Shown in pieces: positions 8,805-16,969 of a stretch of 64,000 bases of DNA. The notes below the pieces were generated by a model that was given only the letters and a program-made list of their open reading frames with translations, was not told where the DNA came from and ran no database searches. The stretch's first letter is position 1; every line of letters starts with the position of its first letter. The stretch comes from Spirochaetaceae bacterium (lineage in GTDB: Bacteria > Spirochaetota > Spirochaetia > Treponematales > Rectinemataceae), in contig JANYKC010000096.1 of assembly GCA_025358255.1 (NCBI GenBank), positions 164,766 to 228,765 on the forward strand, in the 5' to 3' direction. Both the position numbers and the translations under genes were made by a program.

Positions 8805-9387
8805 GCCGGGGCTCCCAGCCTTGGCTGCCCAGCCCGGAAAAGGCCAGGTCCGGTCTGGCCAGGCGCCCAAAAAGGGGTCCGCCCAACACTCTTCCCGCTA
8901 TCATATCATCGGACACGGGGCCGTAGCTGCGGGAATCCACGGATTCGGGCAAGTTGTCCCCGAGAAGGTAGACGCTGCCGGTCGGCAGCATGATGAACGA
9001 GCCAAGGACTGACTCCTCCCCCGGATCGAGGACCAGCTCGAGGGGCCCGCCTTTCAAGCGCCCGGCCTCGACGCTGAGGGTGAGGGGCCCGACGGCAGCT
9101 ATGCGCTTGACCACAGCCCGGCCGTCGTTTGGGCTGGCCGCCGCCACTATGTCTCCTGCCGCAGGCGAGGCCCAGCGGAGGAGATACCTGGGGCGTCCCC
9201 CAAGGCCGAGCGGAAGCCTGAGTCCGTAGGCGCACCGCAAAACGGCGACGACTTCGCCGGCCCGATAGGTGGGGATCATCGAGCGCCCTTCCACGATGGC
9301 CAGGTCGAGAAGGAAAGACTTGGTGAACAGGGCGGCGAAGGCGGCAATGAGGACGACCGCGCCGAACCTCAATCGCTGTCGATGCAT
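8797..9387 (-). CDS. lepB: Signal peptidase I
   Basis: 196 residues. Cleaves signal peptides of exported proteins at the outer face of the inner membrane. N-terminal helix (residues 8-26), catalytic Ser in the box GRSMIPT, catalytic Lys in AVVKRIAAVG, and the box LLGDNLPESVDSRSYGPV, all typical S26A motifs. First gene of the lepB-PBP-DUF115 operon; a good sigma-70 promoter lies immediately upstream. No clear Shine-Dalgarno is seen before the ATG, consistent with a very short leader. Confidence 0.93.
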   Translation of the reverse strand: MHRQRLRFGAVVLIAAFAALFTKSFLLDLAIVEGRSMIPTYRAGEVVAVLRCAYGLRLPLGLGGRPRYLLRWASPAAGDIVAAASPNDGRAVVKRIAAVGPLTLSVEAGRLKGGPLELVLDPGEESVLGSFIMLPTGSVYLLGDNLPESVDSRSYGPVSDDMIAGRVLGGPLFGRLARPDLAFSGLGSQGWEPRHE

Positions 9388-9399
9388 CGGATTGCCGTT

Positions 9400-9428
9400 A
9401 CTATAATGCCGAGGGCAGGAAATGTCGA
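9400..9428 (-). promoter_or_regulatory. Sigma-70 promoter of lepB
   Basis: On the minus strand, TCGACA (9423-9428) and TATAGT (9400-9405) are separated by 17 nt. Predicted transcription start is about 5-6 nt before the lepB ATG. The -10 overlaps a TATAAT box on the plus strand (9402-9407), so lepB and the divergent M23 gene may share this promoter DNA. Confidence 0.55.
9402..9407 (+). promoter_or_regulatory. Candidate -10 box of the LysM/M23 gene
   Basis: A perfect TATAAT with a weak -35 (TCGATG, 9379-9384, 17-nt spacer), 38 nt before the proposed start codon and overlapping the divergent lepB -10. Confidence 0.4.
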
Positions 9429-9444
9429 TAAACCAGTAGCCGCC

Positions 9445-10974
9445 ATGGAAAGTATCATAACCCGACAGAATGTCGCCCGTCGCCGTCCCTCCTCCTCAAG
9501 TCCAAAGCATGAAGGCCAAGCCTTCGTCTTCAAGGGCCCTTCCTCGCCATCGGGTCCCGCCTTTTTCAAGGGATCGTCCGACGCCGCGCCACGGAAGCGA
9601 ACACGAAAGATGGCGCCTTCGCCGGGCTTCCTGAAGCAGAAACCCGCCCATCGAACGCGAAAAGCGGGATCTGTAGGGCCTTCGTCCCTCGCAAGGATCC
9701 TTGGCGCGATCCCGAGATGGATCGGACGAAGCCTCAAGGCCACGGTGGCCGCCGTAGGTGTTGCGCGGATTTCGGTCCCCCGGGCCTTCGCGCCCCTTCT
9801 TTCCGGCCTTGTCTCTGTCCTCGCGAAGGCGAGGAAAAGGCGTGTCGGAGCCAATCGGGCCACAAATGCCCAGAGCCCGGCGGAGCAGGCCTTTCCACGG
9901 TTCCGGCTTCGAAGATCCTGGGCCGGGAAAGCCGGCATTGGAGCCTTCCCCCGCCTCCTCGCCGGCATCAAGGCCCTTGGCGGCCTCTTTTCCGGAGCAT
10001 CTGCCGAGACCGGGAGGGGGAAACCTCCATCGGTAGCCAGGATAGCCGGGGCAGGCGCCGCATTGGTCGGCCTGGGCGTCCTGGCTTTTGTCCTTTCCCT
10101 CCCGCCGTCCTTTCCCCTCCCGGAAGGCGAGCTTCTCCCGGCATATGAGGGGGCCGATGATCCCGCGGCCAATCTCCTCCTCGACTATCTCTCCGCGGAC
10201 TTGCTGTCAGCCGATCCGAACCCCGACCTTTCCGGCCTCCCGCTCCCGCGCAGTTTCCAGGTCTCCACCTATACGGTAAAGGCAGGGGATTCCGTCGGCT
10301 CCATCGCCAAGCGCTTCGGCAGGCGGGCCGACAGCATTGTCAGCCTCAATGCCATCAAGGATGTCAGGGCAATCAGGCAGGGCATGGAACTCACCATCCC
10401 GAACATGGACGGCGTCATGCATACGGTCACGCGCGGGGAGAGCCTCGCCAAGATCGCCCAGGACTTCAAGGTCGAGGTGACCATCCTCGCCGACGCCAAT
10501 GATCTTGGCTCGGCAAGCCTGAAAATTGGCCAAGGCATCTTCATCCCGGGCGCCCGCCTGCCCGAGGCCATGATCAGGAAGATCTACGGCACGACGGTGA
10601 CCTGGCCCGGCCGCGGTCCCATCTCCTCAGGCTTTGGCATCAGGTCAGATCCATTCACCGGCGTCAGGCGCTTCCACGCGGGCCTCGATATCGTCGTACC
10701 CCTCGGGACCCCGGTCAAGGCCGCGATCGACGGGAAAATCGCCGACCTCGGCTATAACGCCAATTATGGCAACTACATCATCATCAGCAACGGGGACGGT
10801 CTCCAGACTCTGTATGCCCATCTCGAGGCTTTTTCGGTCAACATAGGGCAGACCGTCAGGCAGGGAAGCGTGATCGGAAAGTCGGGCAACACCGGTTACA
10901 GCACGGGGCCGCATCTCCACTTCGGGGTATATCGGCAGGGGATCGCGGTGGACCCCCTCAAGCTCCTCAAATAG
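9445..10974 (+). CDS. LysM/M23 metallopeptidase, membrane-anchored
   Basis: 509 residues from ATG 9445 (an in-frame ATG at 9382 would overlap lepB). Two LysM domains (about residues 275-320 and 330-375; YTVKAGDSVGSIAKRFG and HTVTRGESLAKIAQDF) bind peptidoglycan. The C-terminal M23 domain (about 395-505) has the zinc motifs RFHAGLDIV and GPHLHFGVY, so it is a cell-wall endopeptidase or an EnvC/NlpD-type activator. One hydrophobic segment (about residues 200-222) suggests a type II anchor. The preceding roughly 200 residues are basic, low in complexity and unlike any domain I know; the true start may be internal. No good RBS at any candidate. Confidence 0.85.
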   Translation: MESIITRQNVARRRPSSSSPKHEGQAFVFKGPSSPSGPAFFKGSSDAAPRKRTRKMAPSPGFLKQKPAHRTRKAGSVGPSSLARILGAIPRWIGRSLKATVAAVGVARISVPRAFAPLLSGLVSVLAKARKRRVGANRATNAQSPAEQAFPRFRLRRSWAGKAGIGAFPRLLAGIKALGGLFSGASAETGRGKPPSVARIAGAGAALVGLGVLAFVLSLPPSFPLPEGELLPAYEGADDPAANLLLDYLSADLLSADPNPDLSGLPLPRSFQVSTYTVKAGDSVGSIAKRFGRRADSIVSLNAIKDVRAIRQGMELTIPNMDGVMHTVTRGESLAKIAQDFKVEVTILADANDLGSASLKIGQGIFIPGARLPEAMIRKIYGTTVTWPGRGPISSGFGIRSDPFTGVRRFHAGLDIVVPLGTPVKAAIDGKIADLGYNANYGNYIIISNGDGLQTLYAHLEAFSVNIGQTVRQGSVIGKSGNTGYSTGPHLHFGVYRQGIAVDPLKLLK

Positions 10975-11036
10975 GGAGCTTGAACGAAGGCAGTGGGAAA
11001 CGCTAATCTCCAGGGGTACAAGAAACGAGGAAGCAC

Positions 11037-11165
11037 ATGAAACGTCTGGTCGTGATCCTGGTCGCAATACTAGCGATTTTCACCTTTATTAGAGATTTTC
11101 GGGGCGGAGCTTCCGCCCAGGAATTGCAGTCTCCAGGGGTTTCCAAAGCCGAGCTCATCCCCTGA
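11037..11165 (+). CDS. 42-residue exported or membrane peptide
   Basis: A short ORF with GAGGAAG six nt before the ATG. The peptide begins MKRLVVILVAILAIFTFIRD, a clear signal or anchor sequence, and ends ELIP; a GGASAQ motif could be a signal-peptidase site. It lies 62 nt after the M23 gene and is followed 9 nt later by a rho-independent terminator. Function unknown. Confidence 0.55.
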   Translation: MKRLVVILVAILAIFTFIRDFRGGASAQELQSPGVSKAELIP

Positions 11166-11174
11166 TGCGAATTT

Positions 11175-11197
11175 CCTGATCATTCATCAGGTTTTTT
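11175..11197 (+). terminator. Rho-independent terminator
   Basis: Stem CCTGAT (11175-11180) and ATCAGG (11186-11191), 5-nt loop, followed by six T. It ends the M23/small-peptide transcription unit. Confidence 0.75.
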
Positions 11198-11303
11198 CGC
11201 ACTGCACCGTACTATATTGTAATAACTGGGGCTTGAACCGAAATTAGTATCTTTTTGTTAAGGGTAAAAAAGACCGAAAGTGCACTAGAGTAGACATGAG
11301 CAG

Positions 11304-11339
11304 AAAAAAGGAAGCCTCAATCTACGAGCTTCCTTTTTT
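11304..11339. terminator. Bidirectional rho-independent terminator
   Basis: A perfect 12-bp inverted repeat, AAAAAAGGAAGC (11304-11315) and GCTTCCTTTTTT (11328-11339), with a 12-nt loop and flanking A and T tracts. It lies between the small peptide and the sigma factor gene and insulates the latter. Confidence 0.8.
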
Positions 11340-11430
11340 ATTTCCTTGCAAGGTATACATTTAACAATAAAGCCTATTCTTTCATTTCTATGGCATGGTT
11401 TGTGCATAGTAATCTATGTGGAGCAATGCC

Positions 11431-12270
11431 GTGAAAAACACAATTGATGCCAAGAACCAGGAAGACATCCTCTCCTCGTATTACGCAGCGATCAAGCGAG
11501 TCAACCTATTGACCGCCGAGGAAGAGCGAGAGCTCTCGGCCAAGATCGCCTCCGGCGACGAGGCGGCGCGAAGAAGGCTCATCGAGGCCAACCTCCGACT
11601 TGTGGTCAAGATCGCGCGAAGCTACGTGACCCCCGATATGCCGCTTGTGGACCTCATCCAGGAAGGGAATGTCGGCCTCATCAAGGCTGCGGAAAAATTC
11701 GACGGCGAACGGCAGGTGCGTTTTTCCACCTATGCGTCCTGGTGGATCAAGCAATCCATCACGCGTGCCCTCGTGAACAGCCGCAGGGCGATACGTCTCC
11801 CCCACCGCAAGGAAGAGCTCCTGAAACGCGTCCAGCGCACCTACAATACCCTGACCCAGATACTCCAGCGGGAACCCAGCTCAGCCGAGATAGCCGCTGA
11901 GCTCAACCTGCCCACCGCCAGCGTGGAATCGGTCATCGGCATGTCGACGACCCTGATCTCCCTCGATGCGGAGGCCGACGAGGAATCAGGATCGATCGCC
12001 GACGTCTTCGAAGACTATACCTACAGCCCCGACGGCGAACTCCTCCAGGAATGCAGGCGCGACGAGGCGGTCCGCATGCTGGAGCTCCTCCTGGAAAAGG
12101 AAAAAAAGATACTCCTCTACCGTTTTGAGTTCTGTGGAGGGGAAAAATACACGCTCAAGCGCATCGGCACCGAGCTTGGCATTTCGCCGGAGACCGTCCG
12201 GCAGATCGAGAAGCGCGCCCTTCGCAAGCTCAAGGACAACGCACCAGGGGACTTTTCCATGCGGATCTAG
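11431..12270 (+). CDS. RNA polymerase sigma factor, sigma-70 family group 2 (RpoS/RpoD-like)
   Basis: 279 residues from GTG 11431, which has GGAG 8 nt upstream; an in-frame ATG at 11416 (284 residues) lacks an RBS. Region 1.2/2: DILSSYYAAIKRVNLLTAEE and then RLIEANLRLVVKIA; region 2.3-2.4: FSTYASWWIKQSITRAL; region 3 follows; region 4.2 helix-turn-helix: TLKRIGTELGISPETVRQIE. Region 1.1 is missing, so it is a group-2 factor rather than the housekeeping RpoD. Its promoter-proximal DNA (11340-11415) is AT-rich and isolated by a terminator on the left. It probably serves stationary phase, stress or another alternative programme; which one cannot be told from sequence. Confidence 0.88.
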   Translation: MKNTIDAKNQEDILSSYYAAIKRVNLLTAEEERELSAKIASGDEAARRRLIEANLRLVVKIARSYVTPDMPLVDLIQEGNVGLIKAAEKFDGERQVRFSTYASWWIKQSITRALVNSRRAIRLPHRKEELLKRVQRTYNTLTQILQREPSSAEIAAELNLPTASVESVIGMSTTLISLDAEADEESGSIADVFEDYTYSPDGELLQECRRDEAVRMLELLLEKEKKILLYRFEFCGGEKYTLKRIGTELGISPETVRQIEKRALRKLKDNAPGDFSMRI

Positions 12271-12308
12271 CCTTGGTGGGCCGATTTCCCCTTTCCTTCG
12301 CGACTGCC

Positions 12309-12338
12309 TTGCCCTTGTGACAGTGCCCTCGATATAGT
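12309..12338 (+). promoter_or_regulatory. Candidate promoter of the deacetylase-tsaD unit
   Basis: TTGCCC (12309-12314), 18-nt spacer, TATAGT (12333-12338). Predicted start of transcription is within 2-3 nt of the GTG at 12347, so the mRNA would be nearly leaderless. Confidence 0.35.
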
Positions 12339-12346
12339 CGAGGAAG

Positions 12347-13534
12347 GTGCCGCAGAAACCAAAGCACGGCGCGCCGCGACGGAAGCGCGCCGCCCCCCGC
12401 CATATCGAAAAGGGCGGGAAAATCCGTTCATTCATGCTGGCGAGCGCAGGGCTTGTAGCCCTCGCCTTGGCCCTCGTCTTCGGCCTGGGGCCGGCGCGGG
12501 ACGGGACGGGAACCGAAGTGGCCCCGGCCATGACCGTCGAAACGAGCCTCTCCCTGCCAGCCCCAGGGAAGGCGGCTGATATCGTCGCGGAACCTGCTGC
12601 CGATGTGCGCAGCTCCTCCACTCTGGATGGACTTGCGCCACGTGAAGCCGCCAAAGCGGCAGGAGATCCGGCTCTTGGCTATTCCCCGGACCCAAAAAGC
12701 CTCCAGGAGGCGGCGGCCCGACTCTGGCGAAAATCCGCGGACGCAGGCAAATCAGGCGTCGCGGCATCGGAGGTGGAACAGGGGGCAAAAGGCTCCGCCA
12801 CCAATGCGGTCTACCGGCCGCCGAATCCGGCTCCGTCGCCTGCCAATGCCTTAAAGCTCATCCTTGTCATCGACGACGTTGGGAACAACCTCGCCCAGCT
12901 CGACAGCTTCCTCAAGTTGCCCTTCCCCCTCACCTTCGCCGTATTGCCCGGACTCCCCTGGAGCGGAGAGGCGGCGCGGAGGATCCGGGCCGCGGGGAAG
13001 GAACTGATCCTCCACCAGCCCATGGAAGCCTTGGGGGGACAGGATCCCGGGCCTTCGGCCATCTATTTGGCCACGGATGCGGCGGAAGCCGCCGCGATTG
13101 TCCGCCGAAACCTCGACTCCTTGCCTGGGGCCATCGGCCTGAACAACCATGAAGGCTCGGCCGTGACCAGGGACCCGGAACTCATGGCCTCGATCATGGG
13201 CGTTGCAAAGAAGCGGGGGATATACTATCTTGACTCACTCACCATCCCGGAAACGGCCACTTCGGTGGTTGCCGCCCGGGAAGGAATCCGCTTCTGGGAG
13301 CGCGACGTGTTTCTCGACAACAGCCCCGACCGTGTTTCGATCGTCCACTACCTGGATGTGGGGAAGAAGAAAGCCCAGAAAAACGGCTCTGCGGTGATGA
13401 TCGGTCATGTCTGGTCCGCCCAGCTTGCCCAAACCCTCAGTGAACTCTATCCCCAGCTTGTGGCTGAAGGATTCTCGCTCTCCACCATCTCCAAGGTGAT
13501 GCTGGAAGAAGTCGATGCTGGTTCTGGGGATTGA
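12347..13534 (+). CDS. Divergent polysaccharide deacetylase (YibQ-like) family protein
   Basis: 395 residues. N-terminus basic, then one hydrophobic anchor (about residues 29-46), a low-complexity linker to about residue 165, then the conserved domain beginning LKLILVIDDVGNNL, with HQPMEALG, LNNHEGSAVT and IGHVWS motifs typical of the divergent polysaccharide deacetylase family (PF04748). Substrate unknown; family members are extracytoplasmic. GTG start chosen because GAGGAAG directly precedes it; an internal ATG (12434) immediately before the hydrophobic segment is the alternative. The last 20 nt overlap tsaD. Confidence 0.78.
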   Translation: MPQKPKHGAPRRKRAAPRHIEKGGKIRSFMLASAGLVALALALVFGLGPARDGTGTEVAPAMTVETSLSLPAPGKAADIVAEPAADVRSSSTLDGLAPREAAKAAGDPALGYSPDPKSLQEAAARLWRKSADAGKSGVAASEVEQGAKGSATNAVYRPPNPAPSPANALKLILVIDDVGNNLAQLDSFLKLPFPLTFAVLPGLPWSGEAARRIRAAGKELILHQPMEALGGQDPGPSAIYLATDAAEAAAIVRRNLDSLPGAIGLNNHEGSAVTRDPELMASIMGVAKKRGIYYLDSLTIPETATSVVAAREGIRFWERDVFLDNSPDRVSIVHYLDVGKKKAQKNGSAVMIGHVWSAQLAQTLSELYPQLVAEGFSLSTISKVMLEEVDAGSGD

Positions 13535-14537
13535 GTCCTCCTGCGACGAATGCGCGGTGGCGGTCGTTGAGGATGGCCGCAGGATCCTTTCCGACGTCGT
13601 AGCGACCCAGATACCCTTCCACGAGAAATTCCAGGGTGTCGTACCCGAAATAGCAAGCCGCAAGCACACCGAATGGATCCATCGAGTGGCCTCCCAAAGC
13701 CTGGCCGAGGCAGGGGTCAGTCCAGCGGGGCTGGATGGCATCGCGGTGACCGCCTTGCCCGGCCTTGTCGGTTCCCTCCTTGTCGGCATTTCCTTCGCAA
13801 AGGGCATGGCCTGGAGCCTCCGAAAACCCCTCATCGGGGTCAACCACATCCTGGCCCACCTCTACGCACCCCAACTGGAAGCCCCGATCGAATATCCCTT
13901 CCTCGGCCTCCTCGTCTCCGGAGGCCATTCGATCATCTGCATAGTCAAGGATTTTGACGTGATCGAGGTCCTTGGGACGACCATCGACGATGCCGTGGGC
14001 GAGGCCTTCGACAAGGTCTCCAAGTACTATGGCTTCGGCTACCCGGGAGGCGCGGTGATTGACAGGCTTGCCGCCAATGGCGATGACAAGGCCTTCGTCT
14101 TTCCCAAAGCCTCGCTGCACAAGGGCGAGCATCGCTATGACGTCTCCTATTCGGGCCTCAAGACCGCGGCGATCCACCAGCTCGACCAATATCGCCGGAA
14201 CGATGCCGCCGCGACGCCAGAGAACATCGCCGCCTCCTTCCAGAAGGCGGCGGTGGACATCCTCCTCGACCGCCTCCTCAAGGCCATCGGGGATACCGGC
14301 CTGCGGACCGTCGTGGCCGGCGGGGGCGTGGCCGCCAATTCCCGCCTCCGTCGCGAGCTTGGCAGCCGCGCGGTCCGCGACGGCCTCGATGTCCGTTTCC
14401 CCTCGCTGAAGCTCTGCGGCGACAACGGAGCCATGGTCGCAGGCCTTGGCTGCCGACTCCTTGAGCGCGGAGACAGGTCGGGCTTCGATCTCAACGCCTC
14501 GCCGAGGGTAGCCCTTTTCCGCCGAATCTCCCGCTGA
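13515..14537 (+). CDS. tsaD: tRNA N6-adenosine threonylcarbamoyltransferase
   Basis: 340 residues, full family length. With TsaB/E it makes t6A37 on ANN-decoding tRNAs using threonylcarbamoyl-AMP. Motifs: N-terminal GIESSCDECAVAVVEDG, metal-binding NHILAHLYA (HxxxH), LVSGGHSIICIV, and the C-terminal VAGGGVAANSRLR and CGDNGAMVAGLG. The ATG lies inside the deacetylase gene (20-nt overlap), so the two are translated together. Essential in most bacteria. Confidence 0.96.
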   Translation: MLVLGIESSCDECAVAVVEDGRRILSDVVATQIPFHEKFQGVVPEIASRKHTEWIHRVASQSLAEAGVSPAGLDGIAVTALPGLVGSLLVGISFAKGMAWSLRKPLIGVNHILAHLYAPQLEAPIEYPFLGLLVSGGHSIICIVKDFDVIEVLGTTIDDAVGEAFDKVSKYYGFGYPGGAVIDRLAANGDDKAFVFPKASLHKGEHRYDVSYSGLKTAAIHQLDQYRRNDAAATPENIAASFQKAAVDILLDRLLKAIGDTGLRTVVAGGGVAANSRLRRELGSRAVRDGLDVRFPSLKLCGDNGAMVAGLGCRLLERGDRSGFDLNASPRVALFRRISR

Positions 14538-14612
14538 AAAACGCGCGCTCCTATGCCTTCCCTCAATCGCCGGCCGCCTCGATGCCGCGTAGCCATGGCA
14601 GCGGAGGCAACC

Positions 14613-15230
14613 ATGATCATGGGACGTCGCATCCTTCTGGCACTTGCCATCCTCGCCCTGTCCTCGCCTTCCCTGGCAGCCGACGCCGGGGAAGGCGGGG
14701 CAGGCAGTCCATTCCGTTTTTCAATCGCCGCGGGTGCCGAAGCCGGGCTTGAGAACATCCTTCGTGGAGCGAGCGTGAGGATTGAGGCCGGCCTTGTGTC
14801 CGGAAAACAAGGAGAGAGGATCGGCGGAGCCCTGGAATTGGGCGTCGACTACGACGCGAGCCTGGGCGGAGGCTTCCTGGCCTTGGCATGCCTCTGCCTC
14901 GTCCTGGGCGAGGACCTTCGCATCAAGGTAGGTTCGGAACTGCCGTTTGCCGGCCTCGTCCTGAGCGAGCCCATTTCAGGCGGGAAGATAGGACTTTCAC
15001 CGGCCGCCCTCCTTTGCCGATTCTCGCTTGAATCGGTGCTCTTCCAGCTTGTGCCCGCAGGATCGGGGAAAGCCCGCGTCACGATCGCGGGGGAACTCTC
15101 CTGGTCATGCTATGAAGCGGACGAAGGAAGGCTCCCCGAGGCGGTGGCGAAAAGCCTGGCGGGCATCCTCGGCTTTGAAGCCGGGTTCCGGGCAGGCATC
15201 CTCCTCCGGATCGGAGGGAAGGAACCATGA
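14613..15230 (+). CDS. Exported protein, possibly an outer-membrane beta-barrel
   Basis: 205 residues from ATG 14613, which has GGAGG 6-10 nt upstream; a longer in-frame reading from 14553 has no RBS. Signal peptide MIMGRRILLALAILALSSPS with an AxA-type site near LAADA. The mature chain alternates short hydrophobic and polar stretches with many Gly (FSIAAGAEAGLENIL, VRIEAGLVSG, GGALELGVDYDASLGGGFLA), as in small beta-barrels. No family recognised. Confidence 0.65.
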   Translation: MIMGRRILLALAILALSSPSLAADAGEGGAGSPFRFSIAAGAEAGLENILRGASVRIEAGLVSGKQGERIGGALELGVDYDASLGGGFLALACLCLVLGEDLRIKVGSELPFAGLVLSEPISGGKIGLSPAALLCRFSLESVLFQLVPAGSGKARVTIAGELSWSCYEADEGRLPEAVAKSLAGILGFEAGFRAGILLRIGGKEP

Positions 15231-15280
15231 TGTCCGCCGCGCTCCGGCGAGCTTGACAGGCGGCCTCGGGAAGGGCTTTC

Positions 15281-16417
15281 ATGGGTTCCATGCAAGCACC
15301 GACTGGATCGACCGAAGGCGGGGACAAGGGGCTGGAAGCGGCGGCTCGGATCGCTATCGTCGATTCCCTCAAGATGGCCAGGGATGAGAAGCTCCTCATC
15401 ATCACCAATCCCAGGCCGGAGGTGCTGGCCGTCTCCATGGCCCTCTATGCGGCAGCCGAGGAAGTGGGGGCCAGGCCCACGGTCATGATCCAGGGGGTGA
15501 AGGCCCAGATGGACTATGCCGAGGAGGCTGTCCTGGCCGCCTTCGAGTCCCAGCCCGATGTGGTGATCTCCCTCTCCGCCGAAAAGCTCGGCAAGGACCG
15601 GATGGGGATCATGAGGCCCTACACTTGGGGCGACGTCAGCTATGACCACGTCTTCAACTACCAGCTCCATGGCTCGAAGACCATGCGCGCCTTCTGGTCG
15701 CCGAGCGTCACCGTGGAGATGTTCAAGAAAAACGTGCCCATCGACTATGCCCAGCTGCGCTCCCGTTGCGCCAGGCTCAAGGCCATCCTCGACGAGGCGG
15801 CCTTCGTGCGCGTCACCAACCGCAACGGGACAGATATCCTCGTGGGCGTCGAGGGTCGCAAGGCCAAGCTCGATGACGGAGACTATTCCCTTCCGGGCTC
15901 CGGAGGCAACCTTCCCGCGGGCGAGGTATTCATCTCCCCCTGCCTTGGCCAATCCAATGGCCTCATCGTCTACGACGGCTCCATCTCCGACAGCGCGGGG
16001 GACATCATGATCCGCGAACCCATCCGCTGCCGCGTGGAAGGCGGCTTTGTGGTCGATATCGCCGGCGGCGCCGAGGCGGCGGCGCTTCGCGCGGCCGTAG
16101 ACGGGGCAAAGGCCAAGGCGCTCGCGATGGGCGCGGACGGCAGCCTGGGCGAGGACAAGGCCGCGGCCTATGCCAGGAACGCGCGGAACATCGGGGAGCT
16201 CGGCATCGGCCTCAACCCGAGCGCGGAGATCGTCGGGAACATGCTCGAGGACGAGAAGGCCTTCCGCACCTGCCATTTCGCCATTGGATCCAATTACGAC
16301 GAGGATGCCCCCGCCCTCATCCACCTGGACGGCCTCGTCACCCGGCCCACGATCACGGCCATCACCGCCGCCGGCAAGGAGACCCTGATCGAAAAGGACG
16401 GCGAGTTCCTTGCCTGA
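15281..16417 (+). CDS. Aminopeptidase, M29 (AmpS/leucyl aminopeptidase T) family
   Basis: 378 residues. Cytosolic metallo-aminopeptidase family with two metal ions. Recognisable blocks: LLIITNPRPEVLAVSMALY, SLPGSGGNLPAGEVFISP (conserved Pro-Ala-Gly-Glu), NIGELGIGLNP and the late CHFAIGSNYDEDAP and HLDGL metal-ligand regions. GGGAAGGG precedes the ATG. 50 nt after the barrel-like gene; not obviously part of an operon. Confidence 0.82.
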   Translation: MGSMQAPTGSTEGGDKGLEAAARIAIVDSLKMARDEKLLIITNPRPEVLAVSMALYAAAEEVGARPTVMIQGVKAQMDYAEEAVLAAFESQPDVVISLSAEKLGKDRMGIMRPYTWGDVSYDHVFNYQLHGSKTMRAFWSPSVTVEMFKKNVPIDYAQLRSRCARLKAILDEAAFVRVTNRNGTDILVGVEGRKAKLDDGDYSLPGSGGNLPAGEVFISPCLGQSNGLIVYDGSISDSAGDIMIREPIRCRVEGGFVVDIAGGAEAAALRAAVDGAKAKALAMGADGSLGEDKAAAYARNARNIGELGIGLNPSAEIVGNMLEDEKAFRTCHFAIGSNYDEDAPALIHLDGLVTRPTITAITAAGKETLIEKDGEFLA

Positions 16418-16969
16418 GGGCGGGACCGTCCCTATTGTCACAGTTTATTTATAATCGATCGTGGCACTTTACGCTTTTTTCCCCCTATGCTATTTTCTCA
16501 CCATGCGCACCGCACACGGGGCGCGACGCCCCTTCACGGGACGCATCCTGATCCTTGGAGGGCGTAGATGGATAAGGTATCTGCACGTGCCGCCGGTCTC
16601 TGGGGAGTTCGGGAACACAAGACGCGGGCATAGACCCGCACCCTCCCGACAGGTCGTACTGGCTCTCCTGACATGCCTGTCAGGCGCCTCCCCTCACTGA
16701 CCCGGCAACATAACATCGGGTGCTCTCCCATGATTCTGGCCCGTCGCTACGGGTCAGGATCATGGGCCCAAGCCGATGTTCGGTTGCCGGGTCAGCAAAG
16801 GCCAGCCTTGGTCCGTGAGCTTGGCCCCCTGTCCGGGGCCAGCGAACTCGCGGAACAAAGGCAGGCAAGGCGCATTGGCTCCTGCATGGCCGTGTCTACC
16901 ATGCACGAATCACCAGGACTGGCTGGTTTCAGCCACCAAGGTCCGCGATCTAATAAAGGGTTTTATTGC
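16418..16969. other. Intergenic region with several hairpins and a 99-bp palindromic repeat
   Basis: 552 bp without a convincing gene. It holds TATAAT at 16450-16455 without a -35, a short palindrome CCTGACA/TGTCAGG (loop TGCC, near 16668-16685), the 99-bp repeat at 16697-16795 and a strong hairpin TGGCCCC/GGGGCCA (16822-16841). An open frame runs through it into rsgA but has no coding character. Confidence 0.6.
16697..16795. repeat. 99-bp palindromic interspersed repeat, copy 1
   Basis: Begins CTGACCCGGCAAC and ends GTTGCCGGGTCAG, an inverted repeat, and contains a second, inner inverted repeat (CCCATGATTCTGGCCCGT against ACGGGTCAGGATCATGGG around CGCT). A second copy at 51004-51102 has the same length and, by my alignment, 91 of 99 identical positions. 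Resembles a REP/BIME-type or miniature non-autonomous element. Confidence 0.85.

Noticed and set aside
9422..9439. Five-codon upstream ORF before the M23 gene
   Set aside because: ATG with GGCAGGA upstream and an in-frame TAG, but too short and unsupported to call.
16500..16690. Structured RNA gene (SRP, 6S or tmRNA)
   Set aside because: Several small hairpins but none of the conserved sequence marks of these RNAs could be recognised.
16673..16969. N-terminal extension of RsgA
   Set aside because: Encoded by the repeat and flanking hairpins, not similar to RsgA.
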